Source: Comamonadaceae bacterium
GTDB lineage: Bacteria; Pseudomonadota; Gammaproteobacteria; Burkholderiales; Burkholderiaceae_C
Direction: 5' to 3'
Assembly (NCBI GenBank): GCA_007280205.1
Contig: QYPX01000081.1
Location: forward strand, 58,442-122,441
DNA: 64,000 bases
In this document: positions 9,409-17,565 of the stretch, piece after piece
Numbering within the stretch: the stretch's first letter is position 1
Layout of the letters: each line of letters starts with the position of its first letter
Notes under the pieces: generated by a model
Seen by the model: only the letters and a program-made list of their open reading frames with translations
Database searches by the model: none
Told to the model about the DNA's origin: nothing
Program-made: the position numbers and the translations under genes

Positions 9409-10995
9409 ATGAATCAAATCAACCCCGCAGCGTCAGACATCGTCGCCAAGCTCTGGAACCTGTGCAACCTGCTGCGTGATGACGGTGTTACCTACCACCA
9501 GTACGTCAGCGAACTCACCTACCTGCTGTTCCTGCGCATGATGCAAGAGACCGGCCAGGAAGACGGGCTGGTTATCTACAAAGCGCCAAAAAAAGGCGTA
9601 CCGGTTGAGCAGATGGACGGCGCGCGCTGGGCCGACCTGATGGCCGCCTCCGCCCCCGAGCGGCTCGACCTGTACAAAGAGCTGCTGTTGGACTATGGCC
9701 TGCACGGGCGTGGCAGCGTGCAGCAAATTTATGCCAACGCCAGCACCTTCATCACGAAACCCGCCACCCTGTCCAAGCTGGTGGTCGAGATAGACAAGCT
9801 CGACTGGTACAGCGTGCAGCGTGACGATCTGGGTGACCTGTATGAAGGCCTGCTGGAGCGCAACGCCAATGAAAAGAAGAGCGGCGCCGGCCAATACTTC
9901 ACCCCGCGCGACCTGATCGACAGCATCGTCACCGTGCTGCAACCCACGCTGGGTGACGTGATTCAAGACCCGGCAGCAGGTACCGGTGGCTTCTTGATTG
10001 CGGCCAACAACTATTTGCGCGCAAAGTACAAACCCGAAAACCGCACAGAAGCGCAGCAGCGCAAGTACCGCAGCAGCACCTTTTACGGCATGGAGCTGGT
10101 GCAGGATACGCATCGCCTGGCGCTGATGAACATGCTGCTACACGGCATTGAGGGCGGCATCCAGTTTGGCGACACCCTGGGCGAAGAAGGAACGCGCCTG
10201 CCTGGGGCTACGCTGACCCTCAGCAACCCCCCATTCGGCACCAAAAAAGGCGGCGGTCTGCCCACCCGCACTGACTTTACCTACCCCACCACCAACAAGC
10301 AGTTCTGCTTTTTGCAGCACATTTACCGCAACCTTAAACCCGGTGGCCGCGCCGCCGTGGTGCTGCCGGACAACGTGCTGTTTGAGAGCAACATCGGCGC
10401 AGACATTCGCCGCGACCTGATGGACAAGTGCAACCTGCACACTGTTCTAAGACTGCCCACCGGCATCTTCTACGCCCAAGGCGTCAAGACCAATGTGCTG
10501 TTCTTCACCCGTGGCAAAGCCGACAAAGGCAACACCAAAGAGGTGTGGGTGTACGACATGCGCGCCAACATGCCCCAGTTTGGCAAACGCACCCCGTTTA
10601 CCCGCGACTACTTCCGCACCGCTGAAGATGCCGCACTCGACGTGCCGCGCGACAAGTTTGAAGACGTGTTTGGCGCAGACCCCTGCGGCGGCACCACTGC
10701 CCTGGCCCAGCGTGTAGACACCGGCGAGGCTGGCCGTTGGCGCTGTTTTTCACGCGAGCGGATCAAGGCACGCGGCGACAACCTGGACATCAGCTGGCTC
10801 AAAGACGACAACGCCGAGACGGCAGAAGCCCAGCGCGACGAACCCGCCCTGGTCGCCCGCCTGGTCATGCGCGAGCTGACCGGTGCTATGGCCGACCTGC
10901 GCAGCCTGCTCGAAGAGCTGGGCGAAGACCCGGATGCGGTGCTGGAAGATTTGTTGATGGATGCTGAAGATAGCGACGCTGAGGTGAGCGCATGA
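9409..10995 (+). CDS. hsdM: Type I DNA methyltransferase M subunit
   Basis: A 528-residue N6-adenine methyltransferase. The N-terminal HsdM_N helical domain is followed by S-adenosylmethionine motif I DPAAGTGGF (about residues 187-195) and catalytic motif IV NPPF (about 274-277, inside LSNPPFGTKKGGG). The ATG at 9409 is preferred over an in-frame TTG 21 bases upstream because the protein then starts as family members do (MNQINPAASDIVAKLW). The stop overlaps the HsdS start by four bases (ATGA), the usual translational coupling of hsdM and hsdS. It modifies the site chosen by HsdS and protects host DNA. Confidence 0.96.
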   Translation: MNQINPAASDIVAKLWNLCNLLRDDGVTYHQYVSELTYLLFLRMMQETGQEDGLVIYKAPKKGVPVEQMDGARWADLMAASAPERLDLYKELLLDYGLHGRGSVQQIYANASTFITKPATLSKLVVEIDKLDWYSVQRDDLGDLYEGLLERNANEKKSGAGQYFTPRDLIDSIVTVLQPTLGDVIQDPAAGTGGFLIAANNYLRAKYKPENRTEAQQRKYRSSTFYGMELVQDTHRLALMNMLLHGIEGGIQFGDTLGEEGTRLPGATLTLSNPPFGTKKGGGLPTRTDFTYPTTNKQFCFLQHIYRNLKPGGRAAVVLPDNVLFESNIGADIRRDLMDKCNLHTVLRLPTGIFYAQGVKTNVLFFTRGKADKGNTKEVWVYDMRANMPQFGKRTPFTRDYFRTAEDAALDVPRDKFEDVFGADPCGGTTALAQRVDTGEAGRWRCFSRERIKARGDNLDISWLKDDNAETAEAQRDEPALVARLVMRELTGAMADLRSLLEELGEDPDAVLEDLLMDAEDSDAEVSA

Positions 10996-12401
10996 GTGAG
11001 TTGCCACAAGGCTGGACATCCACGACCATAAAAGAACTGGCTGGCACCACGGGTCTCTTTGTTGATGGGGATTGGGTCGAAAGCAAAGACCAAGATCCGG
11101 ATGGGAGCATTCGTTTGCTGCAATTGGCCGACATTGGTGACGGCGCTTTCTTGGACAAATCCAACCGATGGATCAACGAGGATGCCTTCGTACGACTTCG
11201 ATGCACTGCATTGACAGCCGGGGATGTTCTGGTTGCGCGTATGCCAGATCCATTGGGCCGCGCGTGCTTAATGCCTGCACTTGAACAACGCTGCGTCACA
11301 GTGGTAGATGTGGCGGCACTGCGTGTCGATTCTGAAAACATTGATAACCGCTGGGTCATGCAAACCATCAACTCCCCGCAAGTGAGAGCGGAGATTGCGG
11401 CTCAATCGTCAGGCACAACTCGCAGGCGAATTTCACGCGGGAGACTGGGAGAAATGGAAATTCCGCTCCCACCCAAAGCTGAACAAACCCGCATCGCCAA
11501 CCAACTCGACACCCTGCTCGCCCGCGTCCAAGCCTGCAACGACCGCTTCGATGCCATCCCCGCCTTACTCAAGCGGTTTCGGCAGACGGTGTTGGATGCG
11601 GCGACGACGGGTCGCTTGACCGAGGATTGGCGAGGGCTCGATGAATTGAAGCAGGATGAATGGGAAACAGTTGCCTTGCAGGATGTGATTACTGAAATGA
11701 GAAACGGCTTGGCGCAAAAGCCCACTGAAAGTCCACCGGGTTCCAAAATTCTCAGGATTGGTGCGGTTCGGTCTGGGCAATTGAATTTGGACGATCACCG
11801 CTACCTTGTTGTAACTGACAAAGAGGCAGGGCAGTACGCATTGAAACAGGATGACCTCCTGTTCACTCGATACAACGGCAGTCTTGAGTTTGTAGGCGTA
11901 TGTGCAGCATTGACGCACGATGCACCGGGCTACGTCTATCCCGATAAATTGATCCGTGTCCGTATTCGCGCAGACCGCGCAATTGCGAAGTTCATTGAAA
12001 TTGTTTTTGGTTGCCGTAGCATGCGCACGCAAGTGGAAAGCTTTGTGAAATCCAGCGCTGGCCAGCGGGGCGTTTCTGGCGCAGACCTGAAAGCCGCCAA
12101 GTTTTCTCTCCCGCCGATTACTGAGCAAACCGAAATCGTCCGCCGCGTAGAAGCCATGTTCGCCCTGGCCGCCCGCATTGAAGCCCGCTGTGCCGCCGCC
12201 CGCGCCCAGGCCCAGCGCCTGACTCCGCTGGTACTGGCCAAGGCCTTTCGCGGCGAGTTGGTGCCGCAAGACCCCAACGACGAACCTGCCAGCGCGCTGC
12301 TGGAACGTATCGCGTCGTCAAATACCGCTATGGCTGGGAAAAATAAGCGAAAAGTGCCTGTAGCCCCCAAGGAACGTGCGCAAGCAGCTATTAATTTATG
12401 A
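10992..12401 (+). CDS. hsdS: Type I restriction-modification specificity subunit
   Basis: A 469-residue specificity subunit with two target-recognition domains (about residues 1-160 and 220-385), each followed by a conserved helical spacer. The spacers open with the related motifs KAEQTRIANQLDTLLARV and ITEQTEIVRRVEAMFALAARI, which set the distance between the two half-sites. The recognition-domain stretches (nt 11010-11440 and 11660-12100) look less GC-rich and less codon-biased than the spacers, as expected if they are swapped by recombination. The start codon overlaps the hsdM stop. The DNA sequence recognised cannot be predicted here. Confidence 0.93.
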   Translation: MSELPQGWTSTTIKELAGTTGLFVDGDWVESKDQDPDGSIRLLQLADIGDGAFLDKSNRWINEDAFVRLRCTALTAGDVLVARMPDPLGRACLMPALEQRCVTVVDVAALRVDSENIDNRWVMQTINSPQVRAEIAAQSSGTTRRRISRGRLGEMEIPLPPKAEQTRIANQLDTLLARVQACNDRFDAIPALLKRFRQTVLDAATTGRLTEDWRGLDELKQDEWETVALQDVITEMRNGLAQKPTESPPGSKILRIGAVRSGQLNLDDHRYLVVTDKEAGQYALKQDDLLFTRYNGSLEFVGVCAALTHDAPGYVYPDKLIRVRIRADRAIAKFIEIVFGCRSMRTQVESFVKSSAGQRGVSGADLKAAKFSLPPITEQTEIVRRVEAMFALAARIEARCAAARAQAQRLTPLVLAKAFRGELVPQDPNDEPASALLERIASSNTAMAGKNKRKVPVAPKERAQAAINL

Positions 12402-12413
12402 GCGACATCCAAC

Positions 12414-14084
12414 ATGAATTCCGGTGAACTGACGTTATTACTCGACCGCCTGCTGCCCCAAGCGGGTGAACATGAGTGGCTTGAGTTCAAACACAACGAC
12501 GATCCTCACGCCATTGGCGAGTACGTCTCGGCCCTGGCCAATGCGGCGGCGTTGGACGGTGAGCCTTTCGGTTACATGGTCTGGGGCATTGAAAACGACA
12601 CCCGCCGTGTAGTGGGAACCCGCTTTAAACCTGGCTCAGCCAAGGTGGGGGCACAAATTCTGGATTTGTGGTTGCACCAATACTTGCGTCCCAAGCTGGA
12701 TTTCCGTTTTGATGCGTTTGACTATCAAGGCCAGCCCGTGGTGGTGCTGCGCGTACCTGCGGCAGTGGCGCAGCCGGTGAGTTTTCATGAGGTGGAGTAC
12801 ATCCGCATCCACAGCGCCAAGGTCAAACTCGCCAGCCATGCCGACAAGGAGGCTCGGCTGTGGGCAAGGCTGAATACGCGGGCCGATTGGTCCGCTGAAC
12901 TGGTGAGCAATGCCACCGTGGCCGACCTGGACGCGTCCGCACTGGCCGTGGGGCGGCAACGTTTTGCGGAAAAGAACCCGCATCTGGCGGGTGAGGTGGC
13001 CGGTTGGGACGTTCCCACGCTGCTGTCCAAGCTCAAGCTCAGCCGGGGCGGGCAATTGACGCGGGCCGCGCTGCTATTGTTTGGCAAAGACGAGTCGGCG
13101 CAGTTTTTGCCCCTGCCGTCACAGGTGTCGTGGGTGCTCAAGGATGCCGATGGCACGGTGCTGGATTACCAGCACTACGGCTTGCCCCTGCTGCTGGCCC
13201 CTGACGCACTGTTTGCGCGGGTTCGCAACCTCACGGTGCGCTACTTGCCGCCGGGCACGCTGTTTCCTACCGAGGTGCCGCAATACGATGCCTGGGTGAT
13301 TCGCGAGGCTTTGCACAACGCCATCGCCCACCAGGACTATGCCGTCGGCGGGCGGGTCAATGTGATCGAAAAGCCAGACGAGCTGATTTTCAGCAATGTG
13401 GGGCGCTTTTTGCCGGGCAAGGTGGAGTGCCTGTTGACCCAAGACCAGTCGCCAGAACAGTACCGCAACCCGTGCCTGACGCAGGCGATGGTGGCGTTGA
13501 AATTGATCGACACGGTGGGCAGTGGCATTCGGCGCATGTTCATCGAACAGCGCAAGCGGTTTTTCCCACTGCCGGACTATGTGATTGAGGCCGAACAGCA
13601 GCGGGTGGAGGTGCGCATTACCGGGCGCATTCTGGGTGAGCAGTACACACACGCACTGATGCAGCAGCCGGATTTGTCGTTAATGGATGTGTTCTTGCTG
13701 GACAAGGTGCAAAAGCGCCTGCCTATCAGTGCAGAGGATGCCCGGGCACTACGCGTACGCAAATTGATTGAAGGCCGTACACCCAATATCCATGTGTCCG
13801 CCAAGGTCGCGCAGGTGATGGGTGAGCAAGCCCAGCACACCTTGAACAAGGGGCTGGATTCAGCCTATTACCGGGAGCTGGTGTTGCAGCACTTGCGCAA
13901 CTTCACCGCGTGCAAACGTGAGGAGCTGGAAGCGGTGATGCGGGCCAAGTTGCCCGATGTGTTGAGCGATGCACAAAAGCGCAACCGGGTCAAAAACCTG
14001 CTGGCCGACTTGAGCCGCCGTAACCTCATTGCGCCAGAGCGCAAGGGGCCTGGCGCACGTTGGCGGCTGGTGATTCAAAAATAG
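12414..14084 (+). CDS. AlbA_2 / GHKL-ATPase-domain protein (COG2865-like)
   Basis: A 556-residue protein starting 12 bases after hsdS and so probably the last gene of the restriction operon. Residues 1-125 form an AlbA_2 (Schlafen-like) domain, recognisable from EWLEFKHN and GYMVWGIEND. The middle carries a GHKL-type ATPase segment with EALHNAIAHQDY and DELIFSNVGRFLPG (about 295-345), and the C-terminus has winged-helix-like stretches ending in an R-rich segment. Such COG2865 proteins are often labelled transcriptional regulators but recur beside type I systems and in other defence loci. Its role, whether regulation, RNA cleavage or a back-up effector, is not settled by sequence. Confidence 0.82.
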   Translation: MNSGELTLLLDRLLPQAGEHEWLEFKHNDDPHAIGEYVSALANAAALDGEPFGYMVWGIENDTRRVVGTRFKPGSAKVGAQILDLWLHQYLRPKLDFRFDAFDYQGQPVVVLRVPAAVAQPVSFHEVEYIRIHSAKVKLASHADKEARLWARLNTRADWSAELVSNATVADLDASALAVGRQRFAEKNPHLAGEVAGWDVPTLLSKLKLSRGGQLTRAALLLFGKDESAQFLPLPSQVSWVLKDADGTVLDYQHYGLPLLLAPDALFARVRNLTVRYLPPGTLFPTEVPQYDAWVIREALHNAIAHQDYAVGGRVNVIEKPDELIFSNVGRFLPGKVECLLTQDQSPEQYRNPCLTQAMVALKLIDTVGSGIRRMFIEQRKRFFPLPDYVIEAEQQRVEVRITGRILGEQYTHALMQQPDLSLMDVFLLDKVQKRLPISAEDARALRVRKLIEGRTPNIHVSAKVAQVMGEQAQHTLNKGLDSAYYRELVLQHLRNFTACKREELEAVMRAKLPDVLSDAQKRNRVKNLLADLSRRNLIAPERKGPGARWRLVIQK

Positions 14085-14183
14085 GATAAGTCGGTGCGAT
14101 TAGTCGTTGGCTAACTTTCTTTTTATCCTATTAGGCTAGGTTAATCCTTTTTAAGTCATTGATTTATATAGGTTTTATATAGG
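14080..14183. repeat. Inverted and direct repeats in an AT-rich spacer
   Basis: This 196-base spacer is much more AT-rich than its surroundings. It contains a perfect 10-bp inverted repeat, AATAGGATAA (14080-14089, over the upstream stop codon) and TTATCCTATT (14123-14132). It also contains a perfect direct repeat TTTATATAGG at 14163-14172 and 14174-14183, spaced one helical turn apart (11 bp). The direct repeat lies about 100 bases before the next gene and could be promoter or operator DNA. Confidence 0.55.
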
Positions 14184-14280
14184 ATAGAACGCCCAGGCCG
14201 CCCCGAATTGGCGGTTCGGAACTTGGTGGCCGGTGCCTGCAAAAAAACGAAACGCATCCAACCCTGCGAGAAAATAGCCC

Positions 14281-15261
14281 ATGAGCGACATCAAACTCTT
14301 CCGCCTCTCTGGTGGTACCGCCACCGAACTGCAAGGCAACGCGTCTGACCTCGAAAAGCCACTGCAAACGCTGATCGAGGCCAACCTGGCGCCGCTGCTC
14401 AACATTCGCTTCCTGGCGAGCGAGCACTCCACCGGCAAAACCCACGGCGGGCGTATTGACTCGCTGGGGCTGGACGAAAACAATTGCCCGGTGATTCTGG
14501 AATACAAGCGCTCGGTGGGGGAGAACGTCATCAACCAGGGCTTGTTTTATCTGGATTGGCTGATGGACCACAAAGCGGAATTCAAGTTGCTGGTGCTGGA
14601 CAAACTGGGCGCTACAGCGGCTGACGCCATTGACTGGAGCGCGCCGCGCGTGGTGTGCATAGCGGCGGACTTCACCAAGTACGACGGTCACGCGGTGCAG
14701 CAGATTGGCCGCAACATAGAGCTCATCCGCTACCGGCGCTTTGGTGATGATTTGCTGCTGCTGGAGTCGGTAAACGCGGGCAGTGACTCAAACGGCAAGG
14801 TCACCGCGGCAAAGTTGGCAAAGGCCGGCGCCAGCAAATTCGAGGCAGCGGGTAGTTCCGTCACAGCTCCAACAGATCCAACGGGCGCCAAGGGCACGGG
14901 GCCCGACAAGTCGTTTGCAGATGTTTTGACCAATCTGCCAGAACCCATGCAGTTGCTATTGACCTCCCTGGAGGATTACACCCTCTCCCTGGGCGATGAC
15001 GTGCAACGCAAAGAGCTGCGGCTGTATGCAGCCTTCAAACGTTTGAAGAACTTTGCAACCGTTGTACTCCACCGCAAGAATTGCCTGCTGCTGTATCTGC
15101 ACGTGGACCCCGTCACCGCACTCCAGGTGTTGCCCAACGCACGCGATGTAACCTGCATTGGCCACTGGGGCACGGGTAACCTGGAGGTGCCGCTCACATC
15201 CCAAGCTGATTTGGATGCGGTCAAGCCATTCATCAACGCGGCATATGAAGGGAAGGGCTAG
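14281..15261 (+). CDS. PD-(D/E)XK nuclease-like protein with DUF5655-like C-terminus
   Basis: A 326-residue protein. The N-terminal half has a PD-(D/E)XK-type core: D60 in GGRIDSLGLDE and E74-x-K76 in VILEYKRSVG, followed by the helix ENVINQGLFYLDWL, as in DUF91/NucS-like and related nucleases. The C-terminal about 110 residues match the small DUF5655 domain (LLTSLEDYTLSLGDDV then LRLYAAFKRLKNFATVV). A linker rich in Ala, Thr, Pro and Gly joins them. It has its own AT-rich upstream region, so it may be transcribed apart from the restriction operon. Context suggests a defence role, but no partner or substrate is known to me. Confidence 0.75.
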   Translation: MSDIKLFRLSGGTATELQGNASDLEKPLQTLIEANLAPLLNIRFLASEHSTGKTHGGRIDSLGLDENNCPVILEYKRSVGENVINQGLFYLDWLMDHKAEFKLLVLDKLGATAADAIDWSAPRVVCIAADFTKYDGHAVQQIGRNIELIRYRRFGDDLLLLESVNAGSDSNGKVTAAKLAKAGASKFEAAGSSVTAPTDPTGAKGTGPDKSFADVLTNLPEPMQLLLTSLEDYTLSLGDDVQRKELRLYAAFKRLKNFATVVLHRKNCLLLYLHVDPVTALQVLPNARDVTCIGHWGTGNLEVPLTSQADLDAVKPFINAAYEGKG

Positions 15262-15270
15262 TCGGTAGGT

Positions 15271-15287
15271 GCTACTGTTTTAGTAGC
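15271..15287. repeat. Small hairpin, possibly an intergenic repeat family
   Basis: GCTACT and AGTAGC form a perfect 6-bp stem around GTTTT, followed by TGCTTGCGCAT. The wording resembles a repeat I recall from Comamonadaceae intergenic regions, but that is memory only. The rest of the 170-base spacer up to the AbiEi start shows nothing else I can identify. Confidence 0.35.
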
Positions 15288-15431
15288 TGCTTGCGCATAT
15301 TTCGCCTGGGGTAAATACTGTTTTTGCACTTAAATCCATCCTCCCGCTGCGCCCGCGCCGCCAGCGTGTTTGTTCCATAAGTTCTCTAGTTGCTTGAATT
15401 TAACGCGAAAACGGAACATACTCCGGGTTCC

Positions 15432-16049
15432 ATGCAGACAAACGACACCCAAACTCAACGCGTACTGGAGCTAGCCTGCCAACGGGGCCTGCTGCGCGCC
15501 AGCCATTTGCACGAGCTGGGTATTGCCCGCGTGGTGCTCTCGCGGCTGACCGCCAGCGGGCAGCTGGAGCGCGTGGGGCGCGGTGTGTACCGGCTGCCCG
15601 AGAGCGGAGGCTCTGAGCATGAGAGCCTGGCCACCATTGCCCTCAAGGTGCCACAGGCGGTGTTTTGTTTGCTGACCGCGCTGCAGATACACGAACTCAC
15701 CACGCAGCTGCCGCGCCAGGTTTGGATCGCCATGCCACAGGGCAGCCACGTACCCAAGATGGACTACCCGCCGGTGAAGATGGTGCAGTCTTCCGGCGAG
15801 GCGTATGCCGCAGGCGTTGAGGTGGTGCAGGTCGATCAGGTGGCGCTGCGGGTGTACGGCGTGGCCAAGACGGTGGCCGACTGCTTCAAACACCGCAACA
15901 AGATTGGGCTTGACGTGGCCATCGAGGCACTCAAAGATGCCTTGGCTCAGAGGAAGGCCACGGCAGATGAGCTGTGGCGCTTCGCCAAGATCTGCCGGGT
16001 TGCCAATGTGATGCGGCCCTACCTTGAAGCCTTGGGGCACGGGGGCTAG
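15432..16049 (+). CDS. abiEi: AbiEi-type antitoxin / transcriptional regulator
   Basis: A 205-residue AbiEi family protein: an N-terminal winged helix (about 10-65, with LHELGIARVVLSRLTASGQL) that in the family binds the operon promoter, and the AbiEi C-terminal antitoxin domain. In complete systems it is the antitoxin of a type IV toxin-antitoxin/abortive infection pair and represses its own operon. I take the ATG at 15432; an in-frame TTG 42 bases upstream is less likely. Its stop codon is followed at once by the ATG of the AbiEii stub, so only the antitoxin half of the pair remains intact. Confidence 0.85.
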   Translation: MQTNDTQTQRVLELACQRGLLRASHLHELGIARVVLSRLTASGQLERVGRGVYRLPESGGSEHESLATIALKVPQAVFCLLTALQIHELTTQLPRQVWIAMPQGSHVPKMDYPPVKMVQSSGEAYAAGVEVVQVDQVALRVYGVAKTVADCFKHRNKIGLDVAIEALKDALAQRKATADELWRFAKICRVANVMRPYLEALGHGG

Positions 16050-16259
16050 ATGGCCCACGACCTCGCCGCTTCCGTTCGGGCACGTCTGCTCAATATTGCC
16101 AAAGCCGAACAGACCGATTTCAACTCGGTACTGGTGGCTTTCCTGAAAAAGAACGTACTGCCTGCTGTGCCACTGACCAGCGCCAGCACCCCGCTTGAGC
16201 CGATTCAACAGAAATACGGCTCACAAAATGAGCCGTATTGGCTAGAATGCGGCTCATGA
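16050..16259 (+). pseudogene. Truncated AbiEii toxin remnant
   Basis: A 69-codon frame starting on the base after the AbiEi stop. Its first about 27 residues (DLAASVRARLLNIAKAEQTD, then FNSVLV) are the typical N-terminus of AbiEii nucleotidyltransferase toxins, which normally run to about 250-300 residues. After FNSVLV the sequence switches to AFLKKNVLPAV, which could be the AbiEii C-terminal end joined by a deletion, and then runs through the Fic operator. The nucleotidyltransferase core (GGS...D motifs) is absent, so no toxin activity is expected. Confidence 0.7.
16213..16256 (+). promoter_or_regulatory. Palindromic operator with probable leaderless fic promoter
   Basis: A perfect inverted repeat has arms AATACGGCTCA (16213-16223) and TGAGCCGTATT (16229-16239) around CAAAA. 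A third copy of the half-site CGGCTCA lies at 16250-16256 and runs into the Fic ATG, 33 bp (three helical turns) from the first. A good -10 box TAGAAT sits at 16243-16248, which puts the transcript start at or next to the ATG at 16256. There is no Shine-Dalgarno sequence, so a leaderless mRNA is likely. Occupancy of the repeat would block the promoter. Confidence 0.65.
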
Positions 16260-17443
16260 CCACCCAATCGCAAACTGCGCAGCCCAGCTACATCTGGCAA
16301 CACCCCGGCTGGCCGACGCTCGTGTTTGATGCCGGTGCCGTGGCACACGACTTGGACGTGGCCCATTTGCAGATGGGACGGGTGTTGGGTTTGCTGGACG
16401 CCATTGGCTTGACCGCCTCGCAGGAAATTACCCGTGAGCTGTGGGTGCAAGAGGTCATCGCCACGGCGGCGATTGAGGGTGAAAAACTTGATCTGACTGC
16501 CGTTCGGTCGTCGGTGGCGCATCGCTTTGGGCTGGTCGATGCCCCGACCGGCGACCGCCAGGTGGATGGTTTGGTGGCGGTGATGCAGGACGCCACCCGC
16601 GGCAACCAGTCGGTGCTGGACAGTGACCGTTTGTGTCGCTGGCAGTCCGCGCTGTTTCCGGGCGGCACGTCGGGTCTGCGTCGTATTGCCGTCGGGCGTT
16701 ACCGCGACCACACCGACCCGATGCAGATTGTCAGCGGGCGGCAAGGGCACGAGGTGGTGCACTACACCGCGCCTGCGTCAGACCGGGTGGCGACTGAAAT
16801 GGCTCGGTTTCTGGCCTGGTTTGAGGCCACGCGCCCCACCAGCAATGCCGCTCCCCGCCTCAACGGCCTGGCCCGTGCGGCACTGGCGCACTTGTGGTTT
16901 GAATCAATTCACCCGTTTGAAGACGGCAACGGCCGGCTGGGGCGCGCCATTGTGGACCTGGCATTGGCGCAGGCAGTAGGCCCAACCGCAAGACTATTGG
17001 GCATGTCGCGGCAACTGCTCGCGGTCAGGGTCGCGTATTACGACGCCTTGAACCGGGCACAGTCTGGCGCTCTGGACGTGACACCCTGGGTGCAATGGTT
17101 TGTGCAGGCATTGACGCAGGGTTGCATCCAGTCGCAGGCGGTGGTGAAGCAGGCGCTGGACAAGGCCAGCTTCCGGCAGCGCGCGGCCAGCCTGGCGGTC
17201 AACGAGCGGCAAAGCAAGGTGCTGAACCGTTTGCTGGAAGCCGGAAGCAGCGAGTTGGGTGGCGGCTTTCTCGGCGGCATGACGGCGGAAAAATACAGCC
17301 AGATCACTGGCAGCTCCAAAGCCACCGCCACCCGCGACCTGGCAGCGCTGCTGCGCCATGGTCTGCTCAAAGTTGAAGGCGTCGGCAAGGCCACCCGCTA
17401 CGCCGTCAACGTCGAAGGTTGGAGTCAGCCCGCCACGAGTTGA
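16256..17443 (+). CDS. Fic family protein (AMP transferase type, class II, self-inhibited)
   Basis: A 395-residue Fic protein. An N-terminal DUF4172-like domain precedes the inhibitory helix motif T70-A-A-I-E74-G75, matching (S/T)xxxE(G/N) of class II Fic proteins, where the Glu blocks ATP binding. The catalytic loop HPFEDGNGRLGR is at 219-230 with the essential His219. The C-terminal about 80 residues look like a winged helix (EKYSQITGSSKATATRDLAA, then LLRHGLLKVEG), so it may bind DNA and could act on the palindrome at its own promoter. The ATG at 16256 is favoured by the promoter geometry; earlier in-frame codons lie inside the operator. Predicted activity: AMPylation of a host protein, target unknown. 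Confidence 0.9.
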   Translation: MTTQSQTAQPSYIWQHPGWPTLVFDAGAVAHDLDVAHLQMGRVLGLLDAIGLTASQEITRELWVQEVIATAAIEGEKLDLTAVRSSVAHRFGLVDAPTGDRQVDGLVAVMQDATRGNQSVLDSDRLCRWQSALFPGGTSGLRRIAVGRYRDHTDPMQIVSGRQGHEVVHYTAPASDRVATEMARFLAWFEATRPTSNAAPRLNGLARAALAHLWFESIHPFEDGNGRLGRAIVDLALAQAVGPTARLLGMSRQLLAVRVAYYDALNRAQSGALDVTPWVQWFVQALTQGCIQSQAVVKQALDKASFRQRAASLAVNERQSKVLNRLLEAGSSELGGGFLGGMTAEKYSQITGSSKATATRDLAALLRHGLLKVEGVGKATRYAVNVEGWSQPATS

Positions 17444-17452
17444 ACTGCCAAC

Positions 17453-17530
17453 ATTCATGTGTCGGCCAATCACAAAATTGGTGTGCACCTGAATCAGATC
17501 AATATCACGCGCGGCGGTACTGCCGGCGAA
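17453..17530 (-). pseudogene. Possible remnant of a DUF1016 (YhcG-type) nuclease gene
   Basis: On the minus strand this short stretch reads ARDIDLIQVHTNFVIGR, close to the N-terminal signature of DUF1016/YhcG-type proteins as I remember it (DLxQVxTNFEIGRxIVE). The frame has no start codon and loses similarity on both sides, running into the 3' end of fic. DUF1016 genes commonly neighbour type I restriction operons, which fits the location. It would be a fragment left by deletion; the match is short and needs a search. Confidence 0.35.
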
Positions 17531-17565
17531 CTCGATCGGCGTACGCCTGCGGCATGGGCCGGCTT

